Below are positions 34,390 to 43,129 of a stretch of 64,000 bases of DNA, piece after piece. The notes beneath the pieces were generated by a model. That model was not told the DNA's origin and did not search any database. It worked only from the letters and a program-made list of their open reading frames with translations. Where the stretch lies: the NCBI RefSeq assembly GCF_020529025.1, contig NZ_JACNMM010000002.1, forward strand, positions 1-64,000. The letters run 5' to 3'. The DNA comes from Oceaniglobus trochenteri. GTDB taxonomy: Bacteria; Pseudomonadota; Alphaproteobacteria; Rhodobacterales; Rhodobacteraceae. Position 1 is the first letter of the stretch; each line of letters begins with the position of its first letter. Both the position numbers and the translations under genes were made by a program.

Positions 34390-36230
34390 CGGGCCACCTC
34401 TCCGCGTTGGGGGGTTTTCAGAACCGTTTCGGTAAAGGAATTGAGCGAGACGTAATTGGCAAAGAACCGTTGCAGCACGGTGGCCAGAAGGAAGGGCCCC
34501 GCGCCTTCGAAATAATCCTCGTCGCAGGTCACGGCGATCTCCAGTCCGCGCACCGCGGTGGACAGCATCCCGTCCGACATCCGCCGCACGATGGGGCGGC
34601 TGTCGATGGCGGTGATGCCCTCAAGCTGCTTTGTCACGGCGCGGTCCCCCGTGGGGGCATAAAGGCCGATCAATTCGCGCATGGCCTCGGCGCCGGTGCC
34701 GTTTTCGCTGTCGACCAGCGACAGGTAATTCAGCGATAGGTTGGAGATCAGCTTCCAGGCGCTTTCGCCCTGGGCCAGGGTCGGACGCGGCCGCGTGGGC
34801 GGCACCGGGGTGGTGATATGGGCGACGGGCCCGCCGCCGGGCAGGTGGAACACGTCGCGCGCACCGGTGGGCAGCAACATGGGCAGATCGCGGTTCGACA
34901 CCATCGCCTTGACGGCAAGCTGGGTCAGCCCCTCGGGCCAGGGGGCCTGGGCCATGTCGACAAGGGTGACGTAAAGCTCGGACCCCAGGTAATTCGTGCG
35001 CGTCCCCTTCAGCCTTTCGCGTTCGGTGCGCTGGCGCATCTTGCGCGACTGGCTGTAAAAGGCGGTGGCCCCGCCCCCGGCCGCGGTGAATTCGGTGGCA
35101 GAATAGAATGGGCGGAAGGGCAGATCGTCGTCGCCCTTGCCGCTGATCCCGGTGACCGAAAGCAGCGTGATCAGTTCGTAATCCAGCGGCGCGGTGCGGT
35201 CGGCGATGACATGCTGTTCGCTGTCGGCAACCGAGATCAGAACCCGGTCACAGCGCTTTTCGAACAGGTTGATGGCCGGCACGCAGTTCAGCTTGAAAGC
35301 CTCTTGCGTGACATTGGCGGCCACGTCGGCGTTGCCGTTGCGCAAGAGGATGTAAAGGTCGATCTCGTCCCCGTCGCTGCGCGCCATGGCCCGGTCCAGC
35401 CCGCAGATATCGGCGAAATAGAACCGGTCGGGCAGCGCGAAATACTCCTGCAACAGCCGATAGGCATCGAGCGAGCGGCGCGGTGTCGGCAACAGGGCAT
35501 CGCCGCGCGACAGACCGCGCTGTTCGATCCCGCCCACAAGGGGCATCACCCAATCGGCCCGCCGGTCGGTGCCGCGCGCCACCACGGCGGAACAATCGCC
35601 GCACAAAAGCTCGTGCAGCTTCCAGCCGACGCCGGGATTGCCGCCCATGAACACCGTCAGCCGTTCCAGCGGCAGGTCACCCAGAGGCGCGCCACCGGGC
35701 CGGCGCAGCCGCAGGCGGATGGCGGCCCGCGCCTCGACCCCGGGGGCAACGACGCCCGCCGCCACCAGTTCGCCGCGCCCGTCGATATATTCGGCCTCGC
35801 TGAATTCGACCGGCCACATCGTCAGGTCATGGGCGGTGGTGAAGACGCAGGCGGTCTGCGTCCCCTCGGCCGCGACCGAGCGAAGCTGGGTGCCGCGCGG
35901 CAGGTCGGCGCCCGCCGCCAGCGCCCCGCTGGCCAAGTCGGGGGCAAGCTGGGCGATCATCATCGAGGGCGTGGGGGCCATCAGTTGCGGATAGACGATA
36001 TCCAGAAGGTGATTGGTGAAGGCGGGATATTGCAGCTCAAGCTCAAGCTGCACGCGTGCGGTCAGGAAGGCCGTGCCCTCAAGCAGGCGCTCGACATAGG
36101 GGTCAAGAACCTCGGTGCCGTCCATGCCAAGGCGGGCCGCGATCTTGGGATAGCTCTGGGCGAATTCGCCGCCCATTTCCCGCAGGAAGGACAGTTCGTT
36201 TTCATAGTGGCGCAGAAGGCGGGTATCCAT
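34353..36230 (-). CDS. tssF: T6SS baseplate protein TssF
   Basis: A 625-residue baseplate protein. The conserved N-terminus DTRLLRHYENELSFLREMGG and EFAQSYPKIAARLGM are present, as is the VERLLEGTAFLTARVQL motif. The ATG at 36230 lies five bases after the tssE stop; upstream in-frame codons belong to tssE. C-terminal family sequence (NYVSLNSFTETVL) is intact. Confidence 0.95.
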   Translation of the reverse strand: MDTRLLRHYENELSFLREMGGEFAQSYPKIAARLGMDGTEVLDPYVERLLEGTAFLTARVQLELELQYPAFTNHLLDIVYPQLMAPTPSMMIAQLAPDLASGALAAGADLPRGTQLRSVAAEGTQTACVFTTAHDLTMWPVEFSEAEYIDGRGELVAAGVVAPGVEARAAIRLRLRRPGGAPLGDLPLERLTVFMGGNPGVGWKLHELLCGDCSAVVARGTDRRADWVMPLVGGIEQRGLSRGDALLPTPRRSLDAYRLLQEYFALPDRFYFADICGLDRAMARSDGDEIDLYILLRNGNADVAANVTQEAFKLNCVPAINLFEKRCDRVLISVADSEQHVIADRTAPLDYELITLLSVTGISGKGDDDLPFRPFYSATEFTAAGGGATAFYSQSRKMRQRTERERLKGTRTNYLGSELYVTLVDMAQAPWPEGLTQLAVKAMVSNRDLPMLLPTGARDVFHLPGGGPVAHITTPVPPTRPRPTLAQGESAWKLISNLSLNYLSLVDSENGTGAEAMRELIGLYAPTGDRAVTKQLEGITAIDSRPIVRRMSDGMLSTAVRGLEIAVTCDEDYFEGAGPFLLATVLQRFFANYVSLNSFTETVLKTPQRGEVARWRPEKGLGTIL

Positions 36231-36235
36231 GCCGG

Positions 36236-36733
36236 CTACCTCTTCTCTTCCAGGTCGACTTCGCCGGTCGTCAGGTCGATCTGCGAACGCAGGTAGAGTT
36301 CCAGCGGTATGGGTTCGGCCCACATGTCGGCCACGATGTCGAAAACCACGATCGCCTTGCCCTGATCGTCGTCCTTTCGCAGCACGATATCCAGCGTGCC
36401 TTCGTTTATGCGCGGTTCGAACCGGCGGATGGCGGCCTGCATCGACTTGCGGATCTCGATCACCCGCTGGCCGGTGGAAAATTCGCCCGACACCTCGCGC
36501 AGGCCATAGTTCAGCACGGAATGCGATGCGTTGGGATAACGGGTGGCGTCGATCTCGCTGTCGAGGTTGTTGGCGTTCAGCAGCCAGGCCAGGTCGCGGC
36601 GCACGATGTCGCGCAGACGGTTGATGTCGATCACCCGGGCATCGCGGGTTTCGGTCGCCTTGTCGGGCGCCAGGTCGGTCAGCCGGTCCAGCAGGGAGGG
36701 CTGAAGCCGTTCGGAGAGGTTTCTATCCGCCAC
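36236..36733 (-). CDS. tssE: T6SS gp25-like baseplate protein TssE
   Basis: A 165-residue gp25-like protein that starts sheath polymerisation. The core family sequence runs from IDINRLRDIVRRDLAWLLNA through LNYGLREVSG to the I-R-R-F-E-P segment (AAIRRFEPRINEG). The gp25 EPR motif is present as FEPRI. It overlaps tagJ by eleven bases, and tssF follows five bases after its stop. Confidence 0.95.
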   Translation of the reverse strand: MADRNLSERLQPSLLDRLTDLAPDKATETRDARVIDINRLRDIVRRDLAWLLNANNLDSEIDATRYPNASHSVLNYGLREVSGEFSTGQRVIEIRKSMQAAIRRFEPRINEGTLDIVLRKDDDQGKAIVVFDIVADMWAEPIPLELYLRSQIDLTTGEVDLEEKR

Positions 36734-37529
36734 GGGCCGCGTCCATCGTCAGGTTGCGCAGGTCCAGCAGGGCCGTGTCGCCGGTGTCGGTTGTCAGAAG
36801 CCGCTGGCCGGTTCCGATCCAGGTCTCGCCGCCCGCATCGGCCCAATGGGTCGCGCGGGAGAGCTTTGCGGAATCGTCGCCGGTTTCGGCCGTTCCGGCA
36901 TAGCGCGTGGGGATCAGCGCCACCGTGTCGCCGCCATTGTGCAGGGTCAGATGGGCCGCACTCCAGACGCAATCGCGCAGGTCGGTGGGTTCTTCCACGG
37001 TCAGGCTGGCGATCGAGGTGAAGGGCAGCCAGAAATACCGCCCGTTGACGATGATTTCCAGAACCGGACCAAGCCGCATGTCGGCATCCGCCACCCATTC
37101 GAAGGGCGCATCGTTCAGCGTTCCGGCGCCGGCGGGCGCCATGTCGAAGGCGGCCGCGCGCAGATCGGCGGCACGGGCAGCCTGCCCCGCCGCCAGCGCC
37201 TTCAGGGCCTGGCCCAGAAGCGCGATCCATTCCGCCGGTTCACCGAAGACCAGCGGTTCCTTTTCGCCCGAGAACACCTTTTCGCGGAACACCTCGCAGA
37301 TGATGGCCTCGCGATAGGTCTGGGCCATGGGCAGCGCCATCGGGTCAAGCTCGGCGCAGAGCTTCAGCTGGGTGATGGCGCGTTTCCAGTCGCCCAGCAC
37401 GCAAAGCAGCTGAAACAGGAAGATCCGCAGTTTCGCATCGGCCGGATCGGCGCGCACCTGCGCTTGCAGGGCAGTCAGGGCGCCGGACAGGTCGCCCTGT
37501 TTCAACAGATCGGTTGCATCGCTGTTCAC
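36723..37529 (-). CDS. tagJ: T6SS accessory protein TagJ (ImpE)
   Basis: A 268-residue ImpE family protein. The TPR-like N-terminus (LLKQGDLSGALTALQAQVRADPAD, LFQLLCVLGDWKRAITQL) and the ImpE C-terminal domain with FEWVADADMRLGPVLEI are clear. TagJ binds the N-terminus of the TssB sheath protein in some T6SSs and may aid ClpV-dependent recycling. It lies between hcp and tssE, as in many clusters of this type. Confidence 0.92.
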   Translation of the reverse strand: MNSDATDLLKQGDLSGALTALQAQVRADPADAKLRIFLFQLLCVLGDWKRAITQLKLCAELDPMALPMAQTYREAIICEVFREKVFSGEKEPLVFGEPAEWIALLGQALKALAAGQAARAADLRAAAFDMAPAGAGTLNDAPFEWVADADMRLGPVLEIIVNGRYFWLPFTSIASLTVEEPTDLRDCVWSAAHLTLHNGGDTVALIPTRYAGTAETGDDSAKLSRATHWADAGGETWIGTGQRLLTTDTGDTALLDLRNLTMDAARGG

Positions 37530-37558
37530 GGGGGTGATCTCCGGGCGTAAGGGGGGTG

Positions 37559-37586
37559 GGGTTCGCCGGGCAACCCCGGCGAACCC
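37559..37586 (-). terminator. 12-bp hairpin downstream of hcp
   Basis: A perfect 12-bp stem (37559-37570 with 37575-37586) and a four-base loop lie just after the hcp stop. There is no T-run on the minus strand, so it is more likely an mRNA 3'-end stabiliser or partial terminator than a full terminator. It separates hcp from tagJ. Confidence 0.6.
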
Positions 37587-37607
37587 GCGTTGTCGCGCGG
37601 TGGGTGC

Positions 37608-38096
37608 CTACAGCACTTCGTTGGCGGCAATGTCGAACTTGAACGGCACCTGGCTTGCCTCGCCACCCTTCTTGTCCTGTTCCTTGTACAGGATGTCGAA
37701 GGCCCCGAAGTTGATCGAGAAGTTCACCGTCAGGCGATCCTCGCCGCCCGAACCACCGGTGCTGACCGAGGTGATGATGCAATCGGACAGCTTGTAGATG
37801 ATGTATTCCAGCGGCGAGTCACCGGCCTTGCGGCAAGTCATGGTGATCGTTTCGTGGTGGGTGCCCTTGGTCGAGGACTTGATCAGCTCATGGGTGGATT
37901 TCTCATAGTAGGTGGTGACGCTCAGGTCCTGGAAGTTGGCCTTTCCCGCGCCCGAACCGCCGCCCATGTGGGTGGTGCCGCTGTTGGAGATACCCCAGGA
38001 CCAGGCCAGGATATCAAGCTCCTTGGCGTGGGTCTTGTCCTGGGATTCACCGGCAATGACGGGGCCTTCAATCTTCAAAAACATGTCGACGGCCAT
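37608..38096 (-). CDS. hcp: T6SS tube protein Hcp (TssD)
   Basis: A 162-residue Hcp that forms the inner tube. Family sequence is clear: DMFLKIEGPVIAGESQDKTH, LDILAWSWGISNSG and the later VNFSINFGAFDILYK. A near-ideal ribosome binding site AAGGAG stands eight bases before the ATG, consistent with high expression. Strong hairpins flank the gene (38150-38176 upstream and 37559-37586 downstream), suggesting separate mRNA dosage from tssBC and the baseplate genes. No C-terminal toxin extension. Confidence 0.96.
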   Translation of the reverse strand: MAVDMFLKIEGPVIAGESQDKTHAKELDILAWSWGISNSGTTHMGGGSGAGKANFQDLSVTTYYEKSTHELIKSSTKGTHHETITMTCRKAGDSPLEYIIYKLSDCIITSVSTGGSGGEDRLTVNFSINFGAFDILYKEQDKKGGEASQVPFKFDIAANEVL

Positions 38097-38149
38097 GTCG
38101 AACTCTCCTTCTTTGAAATGCGGCCCTGGGGGCCGACTGGGTTAAAATT

Positions 38150-38176
38150 CCCGGACGCCCGCGCGGGGCGCCCGGG
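38150..38176 (-). terminator. Attenuator-like hairpin between tssC and hcp
   Basis: An 11-bp GC-rich stem with one mismatch (38150-38160 with 38166-38176) and a five-base loop is followed on the minus strand by AATTTTAACC. It lies in the 87-base gap between tssC and hcp. The short T-run suggests partial termination or RNA processing. Confidence 0.55.
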
Positions 38177-38183
38177 ATCGAAA

Positions 38184-39677
38184 TCAGCCTTTTTCCGACG
38201 GCAGCTTCGAAACCAGGCGCAACGAAACGCTGAGCCCTTCAAGCTGGTAATGGGGCCGCAGGAAGAACTTCGAGGTGTAGTAGCCGGGGTTGCCCTCGAC
38301 CTCTTCCACCACGACCTCGGCGGCCGACAGGGGACGGCGCGCCTTGGTGCCCTCGGACGAGGTTTCCGACTGACTGTCCACGTAATTGAGGATCCAGGAG
38401 TTCAGCCATTTTTCCATCTCGGCGCGGGATTTGAATGACCCCACCTTGTCGCGCACCATGCATTTCAGGAAATGCGCGAAACGGCAGGTGGCGAAGAGAT
38501 AGGGCAGACGCGCCGCAAGGTTGGCGTTGGATGTCGCGTCGGGGTCGTCGTATTCGGCCGGCTTGTGCAGCGACTGGGCGCCGATGAAGGCGGCCATGTC
38601 GGTGTTCTTGCGGTGGATCAGCGGCATCAGGCCCAGGTTGGCCAGTTCCGCCTCGCGCCGGTCGGAGATACCGATTTCGGTGGGGCATTTCATGTCGACC
38701 CCGCCATCGTCGGTGGGGAAGGTATGGGTGGGCAGATTGGCCACCGTCCCGCCCGATTCAACGCCGCGGATGCGCGAACACCAGCCGTATTCCTTGAAGC
38801 TGCGGTTGATGTTGGTGGCCATGCCATAGGCGGCATTGACCCAGGAAAACTTGTCGGATTCGGCGTTGCCGGTGTCTTCCTCGAAGGCGAATTCCTCGAC
38901 CGGGTTGGTTTTTGCACCGTAAGGGGTGCGGCCCAGGAAACGCGGCATGGTCAGGCCCAGATACTTGGAATCCTCGCTGTCGCGCAGGGATTTCCAGGCG
39001 GCGTATTCCGGCGTGCTCTGAATCTTGGCCAGATCGCGCGGGTTGGCCAGTTCCTGCCAGCTTTCGAAGTTCATCAGCGACGGATCGGCGCCGGTGATGA
39101 AGGGGGCGTGACAGGCGGCGGCCACCTTGGCCATTTCGCCCAGAAGCTCGACGTCGGGGGCCGAGTGATCGAAGTGGTAATCGCCCACTAGGCAGCCATA
39201 GGGCTCACCGCCGAACTGGCCGAATTCTTCCTCGTAGAGCTTCTTGAAGATCGGTGACTGGTCCCAGGCGGCGCCCTTGAACTTGCGAAGGGTCTTGTGC
39301 AGATCCTTCTTGCTGATGTTCATCACCCGGATCTTCAGCATCTCGTCGGTTTCGGTGTTGTTCACCAGGTGGTGTAGACCGCGCCAGGCGCTTTCCAACT
39401 GCTGGTATTCGGCGTGGTGAATGATCTCGTTCACCTGCGCGCTCAGCTTCTTGTCGATTTCGGCGATCATGGATTGCAGCGAATGCAGCACGTCGTCGGA
39501 AATCAGGCTGGCGTTTTCAAGCGCCTGACCGGCCAGGGTCTGTACCGCCTTTTCCACGGCGGATTTGGCATTGTCGCTGCGGGGCTTGAAACTTTTCTGC
39601 AGAAGTGAGGCGAAATCGCCCTCGGCGGTTTCGGTCGCGCCTGCGGCGGCTTCGGCTTGGGTTGCTTCTTCGGCCAT
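38184..39677 (-). CDS. tssC: T6SS sheath large subunit TssC (VipB)
   Basis: A 497-residue sheath protein. Typical motifs are AWRGLHHLVNNTETDEMLKI, GCLVGDYHFDHSAPDVELL, and a C-terminal region with PLSAAEVVVEEVEGNPGYY. Its ribosome binding site (TAAGGAGG) overlaps the tssB stop codon, which couples synthesis of the two sheath subunits. Confidence 0.96.
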   Translation of the reverse strand: MAEEATQAEAAAGATETAEGDFASLLQKSFKPRSDNAKSAVEKAVQTLAGQALENASLISDDVLHSLQSMIAEIDKKLSAQVNEIIHHAEYQQLESAWRGLHHLVNNTETDEMLKIRVMNISKKDLHKTLRKFKGAAWDQSPIFKKLYEEEFGQFGGEPYGCLVGDYHFDHSAPDVELLGEMAKVAAACHAPFITGADPSLMNFESWQELANPRDLAKIQSTPEYAAWKSLRDSEDSKYLGLTMPRFLGRTPYGAKTNPVEEFAFEEDTGNAESDKFSWVNAAYGMATNINRSFKEYGWCSRIRGVESGGTVANLPTHTFPTDDGGVDMKCPTEIGISDRREAELANLGLMPLIHRKNTDMAAFIGAQSLHKPAEYDDPDATSNANLAARLPYLFATCRFAHFLKCMVRDKVGSFKSRAEMEKWLNSWILNYVDSQSETSSEGTKARRPLSAAEVVVEEVEGNPGYYTSKFFLRPHYQLEGLSVSLRLVSKLPSEKG

Positions 39678-39689
39678 CGTCGCGCCTCC

Positions 39690-40202
39690 TTATTCTGCGG
39701 GCTTGTCGTCGCCTTCGGGCGCCGGGGCGGCCGCAAGCGATTTCAGCAGTTCGGGGTTGTTCATGGTTTCGGCGATCAGCTCTTCGGCGTCGGGCTTGCC
39801 GTCCATGTAGCTCATGAGGTTGGACAGCTCCTGGCGCGCCTCAAGCAGCTTGCGCAGGGGTTCGACCTTCTGGGCGATGGCCGCGGGCGAAAAATCGTCC
39901 ATGCTTTCGAAGGTCAGGTCGACCGAAAGGTTCCCTTCACCGGTCAGGGTGTTGGGCACCGAAAAGGCGGCGCGCGGCTTCATCGCCTTCATCCGGCTGT
40001 CGAAATTGTCGACGTCGATCTCGAGGAACTTGCGGTCGGCGATGCCGGGCTGGGGCACTTCGGACTTGCCGGCCAGGTCGGACATGACGCCCATGACGAA
40101 GGGAAGCTGCACCTTCTTCTCGGCGCCGTAGAGTTCGACATCGTATTCGATCTGCACCCTCGGGGCGCGGTTGCGGGCAATGAACTTTTGCGAACTGGAC
40201 AT
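39690..40202 (-). CDS. tssB: T6SS sheath small subunit TssB (VipA)
   Basis: A 170-residue sheath protein. The family N-terminus SSQKFIARNRAPRVQIEYDV and LPFVMGVMSDLAGKS are present, with LTFESMDDFSPAAIAQKVEP in the middle. It pairs with TssC to build the contractile sheath. tssC follows after twelve bases. Confidence 0.96.
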   Translation of the reverse strand: MSSSQKFIARNRAPRVQIEYDVELYGAEKKVQLPFVMGVMSDLAGKSEVPQPGIADRKFLEIDVDNFDSRMKAMKPRAAFSVPNTLTGEGNLSVDLTFESMDDFSPAAIAQKVEPLRKLLEARQELSNLMSYMDGKPDAEELIAETMNNPELLKSLAAAPAPEGDDKPAE

Positions 40203-40270
40203 CTCTGTCTCCCTGAAAGTCGTTTTGTTGGTCTTGTTGGTCGTAGCCTAGTTGCGAAGTTGACGTTGTG

Positions 40271-41296
40271 TCACTCCGGGTTTTCCATACCTCCGATCAG
40301 CTGGACATTCTCAAGCCCGAGCGGCGCAAGATCCTGGATGATGGTCAGGAAATCGGCCCCCACCAGGCGGCGCGCCCGTTCCAGCAGGATCGGCAGCGGG
40401 CTGGAGGGTTCGTGCTTTGCGTAATAATCGATGATGCGGCCCAGCGCCTTTTCGACATCGGCGGGCGAGGAAATGGTGCCGGGCGGCGGCGCGGCGGGCC
40501 TGGGCGCGTCGGCCTGGCTTTCGGCGGGCGTGGCGGGGCCCTCATCGCCCGCTTCGCTCGGCTCTTCGGGGGCGCCCACCACCGGCGCCAGGATCGACAC
40601 GGCCTTTTTCAGCATCACCTGCATGGGCCTCAGGTTGGGCCCCTGCCCCGGCAACCGTTCATCAAAGACCGCATTGATCGCCTCGACATCGGCCAGAGCG
40701 GCCTGCGCGGCGTCAAGGTTGGCCTTCAGCACCGCGTCGTCGGTATCCTGGAAGGCGGCCGAAACCGTCTGCGCCGAGGGCGGGTTTTCCATGTCGGCGG
40801 GCGGTGAAACCTCGCCATCGGCGATGGCGATATCGCGCAGCGACATGCGCCCGAAGGCCGGGCTGAGCGTGAGGGGCGCGTGGCGCAGGGCGCGCAGGGT
40901 CGTCGCGGTATCGACCAGCCCCAGCATGGAATTGACCCGCATGGTCGGATCATCGTCATCCTCGGCGTCAAGCTGGGGATGGCAACTGTCCCAGAACTCT
41001 TCCAGCGCGGTACGCAGGAAACCCGTCGTCTCGGCCAGGCCCGGCAGCCCCACCAGCCGCAGTTGCGCATAGCCATAGAGGATGGCGGCGCGCAGATCGT
41101 TCGAGAGGTCCAGCACCGCCTCGGCCTTTTCGACGATGGCCTTGGCGTCGGGCTCCTGGGCGGCGATGATCTCGTTTCCGGCCTGGCGCTCCTCTTCCGG
41201 CTGGGCCGCCAGCAGCAGGTCGGTAAAAACCTTCTCGTACTCCAGATTTTCGCCGCTGGGCGCGTCGTCGGATCGGTGGATAGCGGCAATTGGCAT
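40271..41296 (-). CDS. tssA: T6SS cap/assembly protein TssA
   Basis: A 341-residue ImpA-type TssA. The N-terminal ImpA domain contains DLRAAILYGYAQLRLVGLPG and FWDSCHPQLDAEDDDDP. A Pro-rich linker precedes a short C-terminal domain (DYYAKHEPSSPLPILLERA) typical of short TssA proteins. The ATG at 41296 is chosen because the reading before it has no family similarity. It is the first gene of the minus-strand T6SS operon. Confidence 0.93.
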   Translation of the reverse strand: MPIAAIHRSDDAPSGENLEYEKVFTDLLLAAQPEEERQAGNEIIAAQEPDAKAIVEKAEAVLDLSNDLRAAILYGYAQLRLVGLPGLAETTGFLRTALEEFWDSCHPQLDAEDDDDPTMRVNSMLGLVDTATTLRALRHAPLTLSPAFGRMSLRDIAIADGEVSPPADMENPPSAQTVSAAFQDTDDAVLKANLDAAQAALADVEAINAVFDERLPGQGPNLRPMQVMLKKAVSILAPVVGAPEEPSEAGDEGPATPAESQADAPRPAAPPPGTISSPADVEKALGRIIDYYAKHEPSSPLPILLERARRLVGADFLTIIQDLAPLGLENVQLIGGMENPE

Positions 41297-41621
41297 GGAA
41301 TACTCCCCTGGTGGCGGGCCGCCCTGCCGAAGGGGCAGCCGACGGAAACCGCGGAAAATTTCTTTCCCCGGGCCGTGAAATCCCACCCCGGGACGACCGC
41401 TTCACCCTTGAACACCTTCAGGCACGGCGCGAAATCACGCGCCGAAGGCCGTAAATTGACGTTAGGTCAGGGAAATTCGCAAATCAACTGTTTGTCGTGC
41501 AGGGCGCCAAGCGTTCCATCCGCACAACAGGATTTGCGCAATTTCGGGGCAATGTCGCATTTCACGTTGACCCAAGGGAATCCCACCTACACTGTCGGGG
41601 CAAAACTCACGAGGGACCCCG
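41297..41621. other. Divergent control region between tssA and beta-barrel gene
   Basis: This 325-base region holds no gene. It contains a candidate minus-strand promoter (41459-41487), a 7-bp hairpin in the tssA leader (41425-41444, CGGCGCG-N6-CGCGCCG), and a possible plus-strand TTGACC element near 41567 with TACACT at 41588. Nothing else recognisable was seen. Confidence 0.6.
41459..41487 (-). promoter_or_regulatory. Candidate sigma-70-type promoter of the T6SS operon
   Basis: On the minus strand TTGATT (41482-41487), a 17-base spacer and TAACGT (41459-41464) lie about 160 bases upstream of the tssA start. A leader of that length contains a hairpin at 41425-41444. Spacing is ideal, but both hexamers are imperfect. 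Confidence 0.4.
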
Positions 41622-42374
41622 ATGAAACTTCATGGCTGCGCAACGCGCGCTTTCGCCACGCTTGCTGCAACGCTTGCCATCGGCGGCGCGGCCCAGGCGC
41701 AGCAGGACGGCGCCCGCCCCAAGAACGTGACCCTTCTGGGCATCCAGTCGGCCACCGTGGCACCCAGCGGGCTGGCCTTTGCGTCGCTCTCGGGAACGAC
41801 GGACCGCGTCGGACCGGGCGATGACATCGACGGTTCGCTTGCGCTGGGCTTCGGGCTCGGCAATGCGCAGACCGGCATCGGCTTGCAGTTCACCGGCCAG
41901 ATCACCTCGCTTACCGATTCCTTTGCCGATTCCGGCTATTTCGAGATCAAGGCCTCGCGCCAGATCGTCGGCGGCAGCACCCCGACCTACCTGGGCCTTT
42001 CGGTCGACGGTGGCGGTTTCGGCGATGCCTCGGGGCGCGACACCGGCGGCAAGATCACCCTGACATCCTTCCGCCATGCGCAATTCTCGGAGGGGGGCGA
42101 TTACTTTCCGCTGATGTTCACCCTCGGCGCGGGCACCAACATCCGCAACAATGAAAGCGATCCGGGCATCTTCGGCGGTGTCGGAATCGGGCTCACGCCA
42201 AACCTCGGGGTTTCGGCTGCCTGGAGCGGGGAATACGTGAATGTCGGGGCTTCGTTCCGGTTCGACCAGGCACCGAACCTCGAGGTGGCCACAACGCTTT
42301 ACGATGCCTTCGACCAGGAAAACAGCCGACGACTGGGCATTTCCGTTTCCTATTTCGTGGCCGACCTCTTCTAA
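41622..42374 (+). CDS. Predicted outer-membrane beta-barrel protein, T6SS-linked
   Basis: A 250-residue protein with a signal peptide (ATLAATLAIGGAAQA). The rest has alternating strands (GSLALGFGLGNAQTGIGLQF, GIGLTPNLGVSAAWSG, YVNVGASFRF) and a C-terminal aromatic ending (SYFVADLF) typical of outer-membrane barrels. I do not recognise a specific family. It is divergent from tssA and first of four plus-strand genes, all secreted, that sit between the T6SS operon and the ExbB-ExbD operon. A role in the envelope side of the T6SS is possible but only from context. Confidence 0.7.
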   Translation: MKLHGCATRAFATLAATLAIGGAAQAQQDGARPKNVTLLGIQSATVAPSGLAFASLSGTTDRVGPGDDIDGSLALGFGLGNAQTGIGLQFTGQITSLTDSFADSGYFEIKASRQIVGGSTPTYLGLSVDGGGFGDASGRDTGGKITLTSFRHAQFSEGGDYFPLMFTLGAGTNIRNNESDPGIFGGVGIGLTPNLGVSAAWSGEYVNVGASFRFDQAPNLEVATTLYDAFDQENSRRLGISVSYFVADLF

Positions 42375-42384
42375 GGACATTCCG

Positions 42385-43035
42385 ATGAAACCGATTTCTT
42401 TCGCCTCGACAGGACTGGTGCTTTTTCTTTCGCTGGGCCTGTCATCCACCGCCACCGGCGGTGAGGAATCCGTCACGCCCGAAGGCCCGATCTTCACGCC
42501 CCCCTCATTTGGTGGGCCGGTCTTCGTGCCGCCGGGCGCAAAGCCCGGTCTTCCCGGAACGGGCAGCGCCCCGGAACTGGAGGAGCAGATGGCGGCGGCC
42601 ACCCAATCCTTCAGTGAGGCGCGCTATATCTGTGCGCGTCTGCCCAAGGACGGCTATCGCATCGACTGTCTGGCCGACCAACTGGCGCAATATGCCGCCG
42701 CCATGCCGCAAACGCCCGAATATGCCGAGGTGCGCCAGATCGTCGAACAGACGGCCACCAAGCTGAACCGCGTGGCCAAGCGCAACGCGTCGAAAACCGC
42801 GCCGCCGGCCCGTCTGCGCGAGGACAGGCCCGTCAATCCGCGCCGAAGCTCGCGCCCCATCGTGCCGGTGGCGACCGAAAGCCTGGAAACGGCCACGGCC
42901 GAGGCGAACGCCATCCTGGCCGAGGCGGAAACCCTGTTGCTGCGTGCCTCGGAACGCTCGCAACGGCGCAAGGTGGCCTTCAGCCAGGTTGCCGAGGTGG
43001 TGGGAAGCTCGACCGTTCTTCTGCGTTCAAGCTGA
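42385..43035 (+). CDS. Secreted hypothetical protein with helical domain
   Basis: A 216-residue protein with a signal peptide (PISFASTGLVLFLSLGLSSTATG) and a proline/glycine stretch (GPIFTPPSFGGPVFVPPG). A helical region at about residues 70-120 contains two cysteines (YICARLPKDGYRIDCLADQL). The C-terminal half is helical with an AEANAILAEAETLLL segment. I do not recognise the family. It starts ten bases after the beta-barrel gene and is co-transcribed with it. Confidence 0.65.
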   Translation: MKPISFASTGLVLFLSLGLSSTATGGEESVTPEGPIFTPPSFGGPVFVPPGAKPGLPGTGSAPELEEQMAAATQSFSEARYICARLPKDGYRIDCLADQLAQYAAAMPQTPEYAEVRQIVEQTATKLNRVAKRNASKTAPPARLREDRPVNPRRSSRPIVPVATESLETATAEANAILAEAETLLLRASERSQRRKVAFSQVAEVVGSSTVLLRSS

Positions 43036-43129
43036 CCTTCGGGGTCGGGTATCCCGGTATGTTAAAGCGGTTCGAAATTTGATAAGGTAGCGCTGATATT
43101 TCAGGTCAGTCGAAAGGAATCTCGACGCC

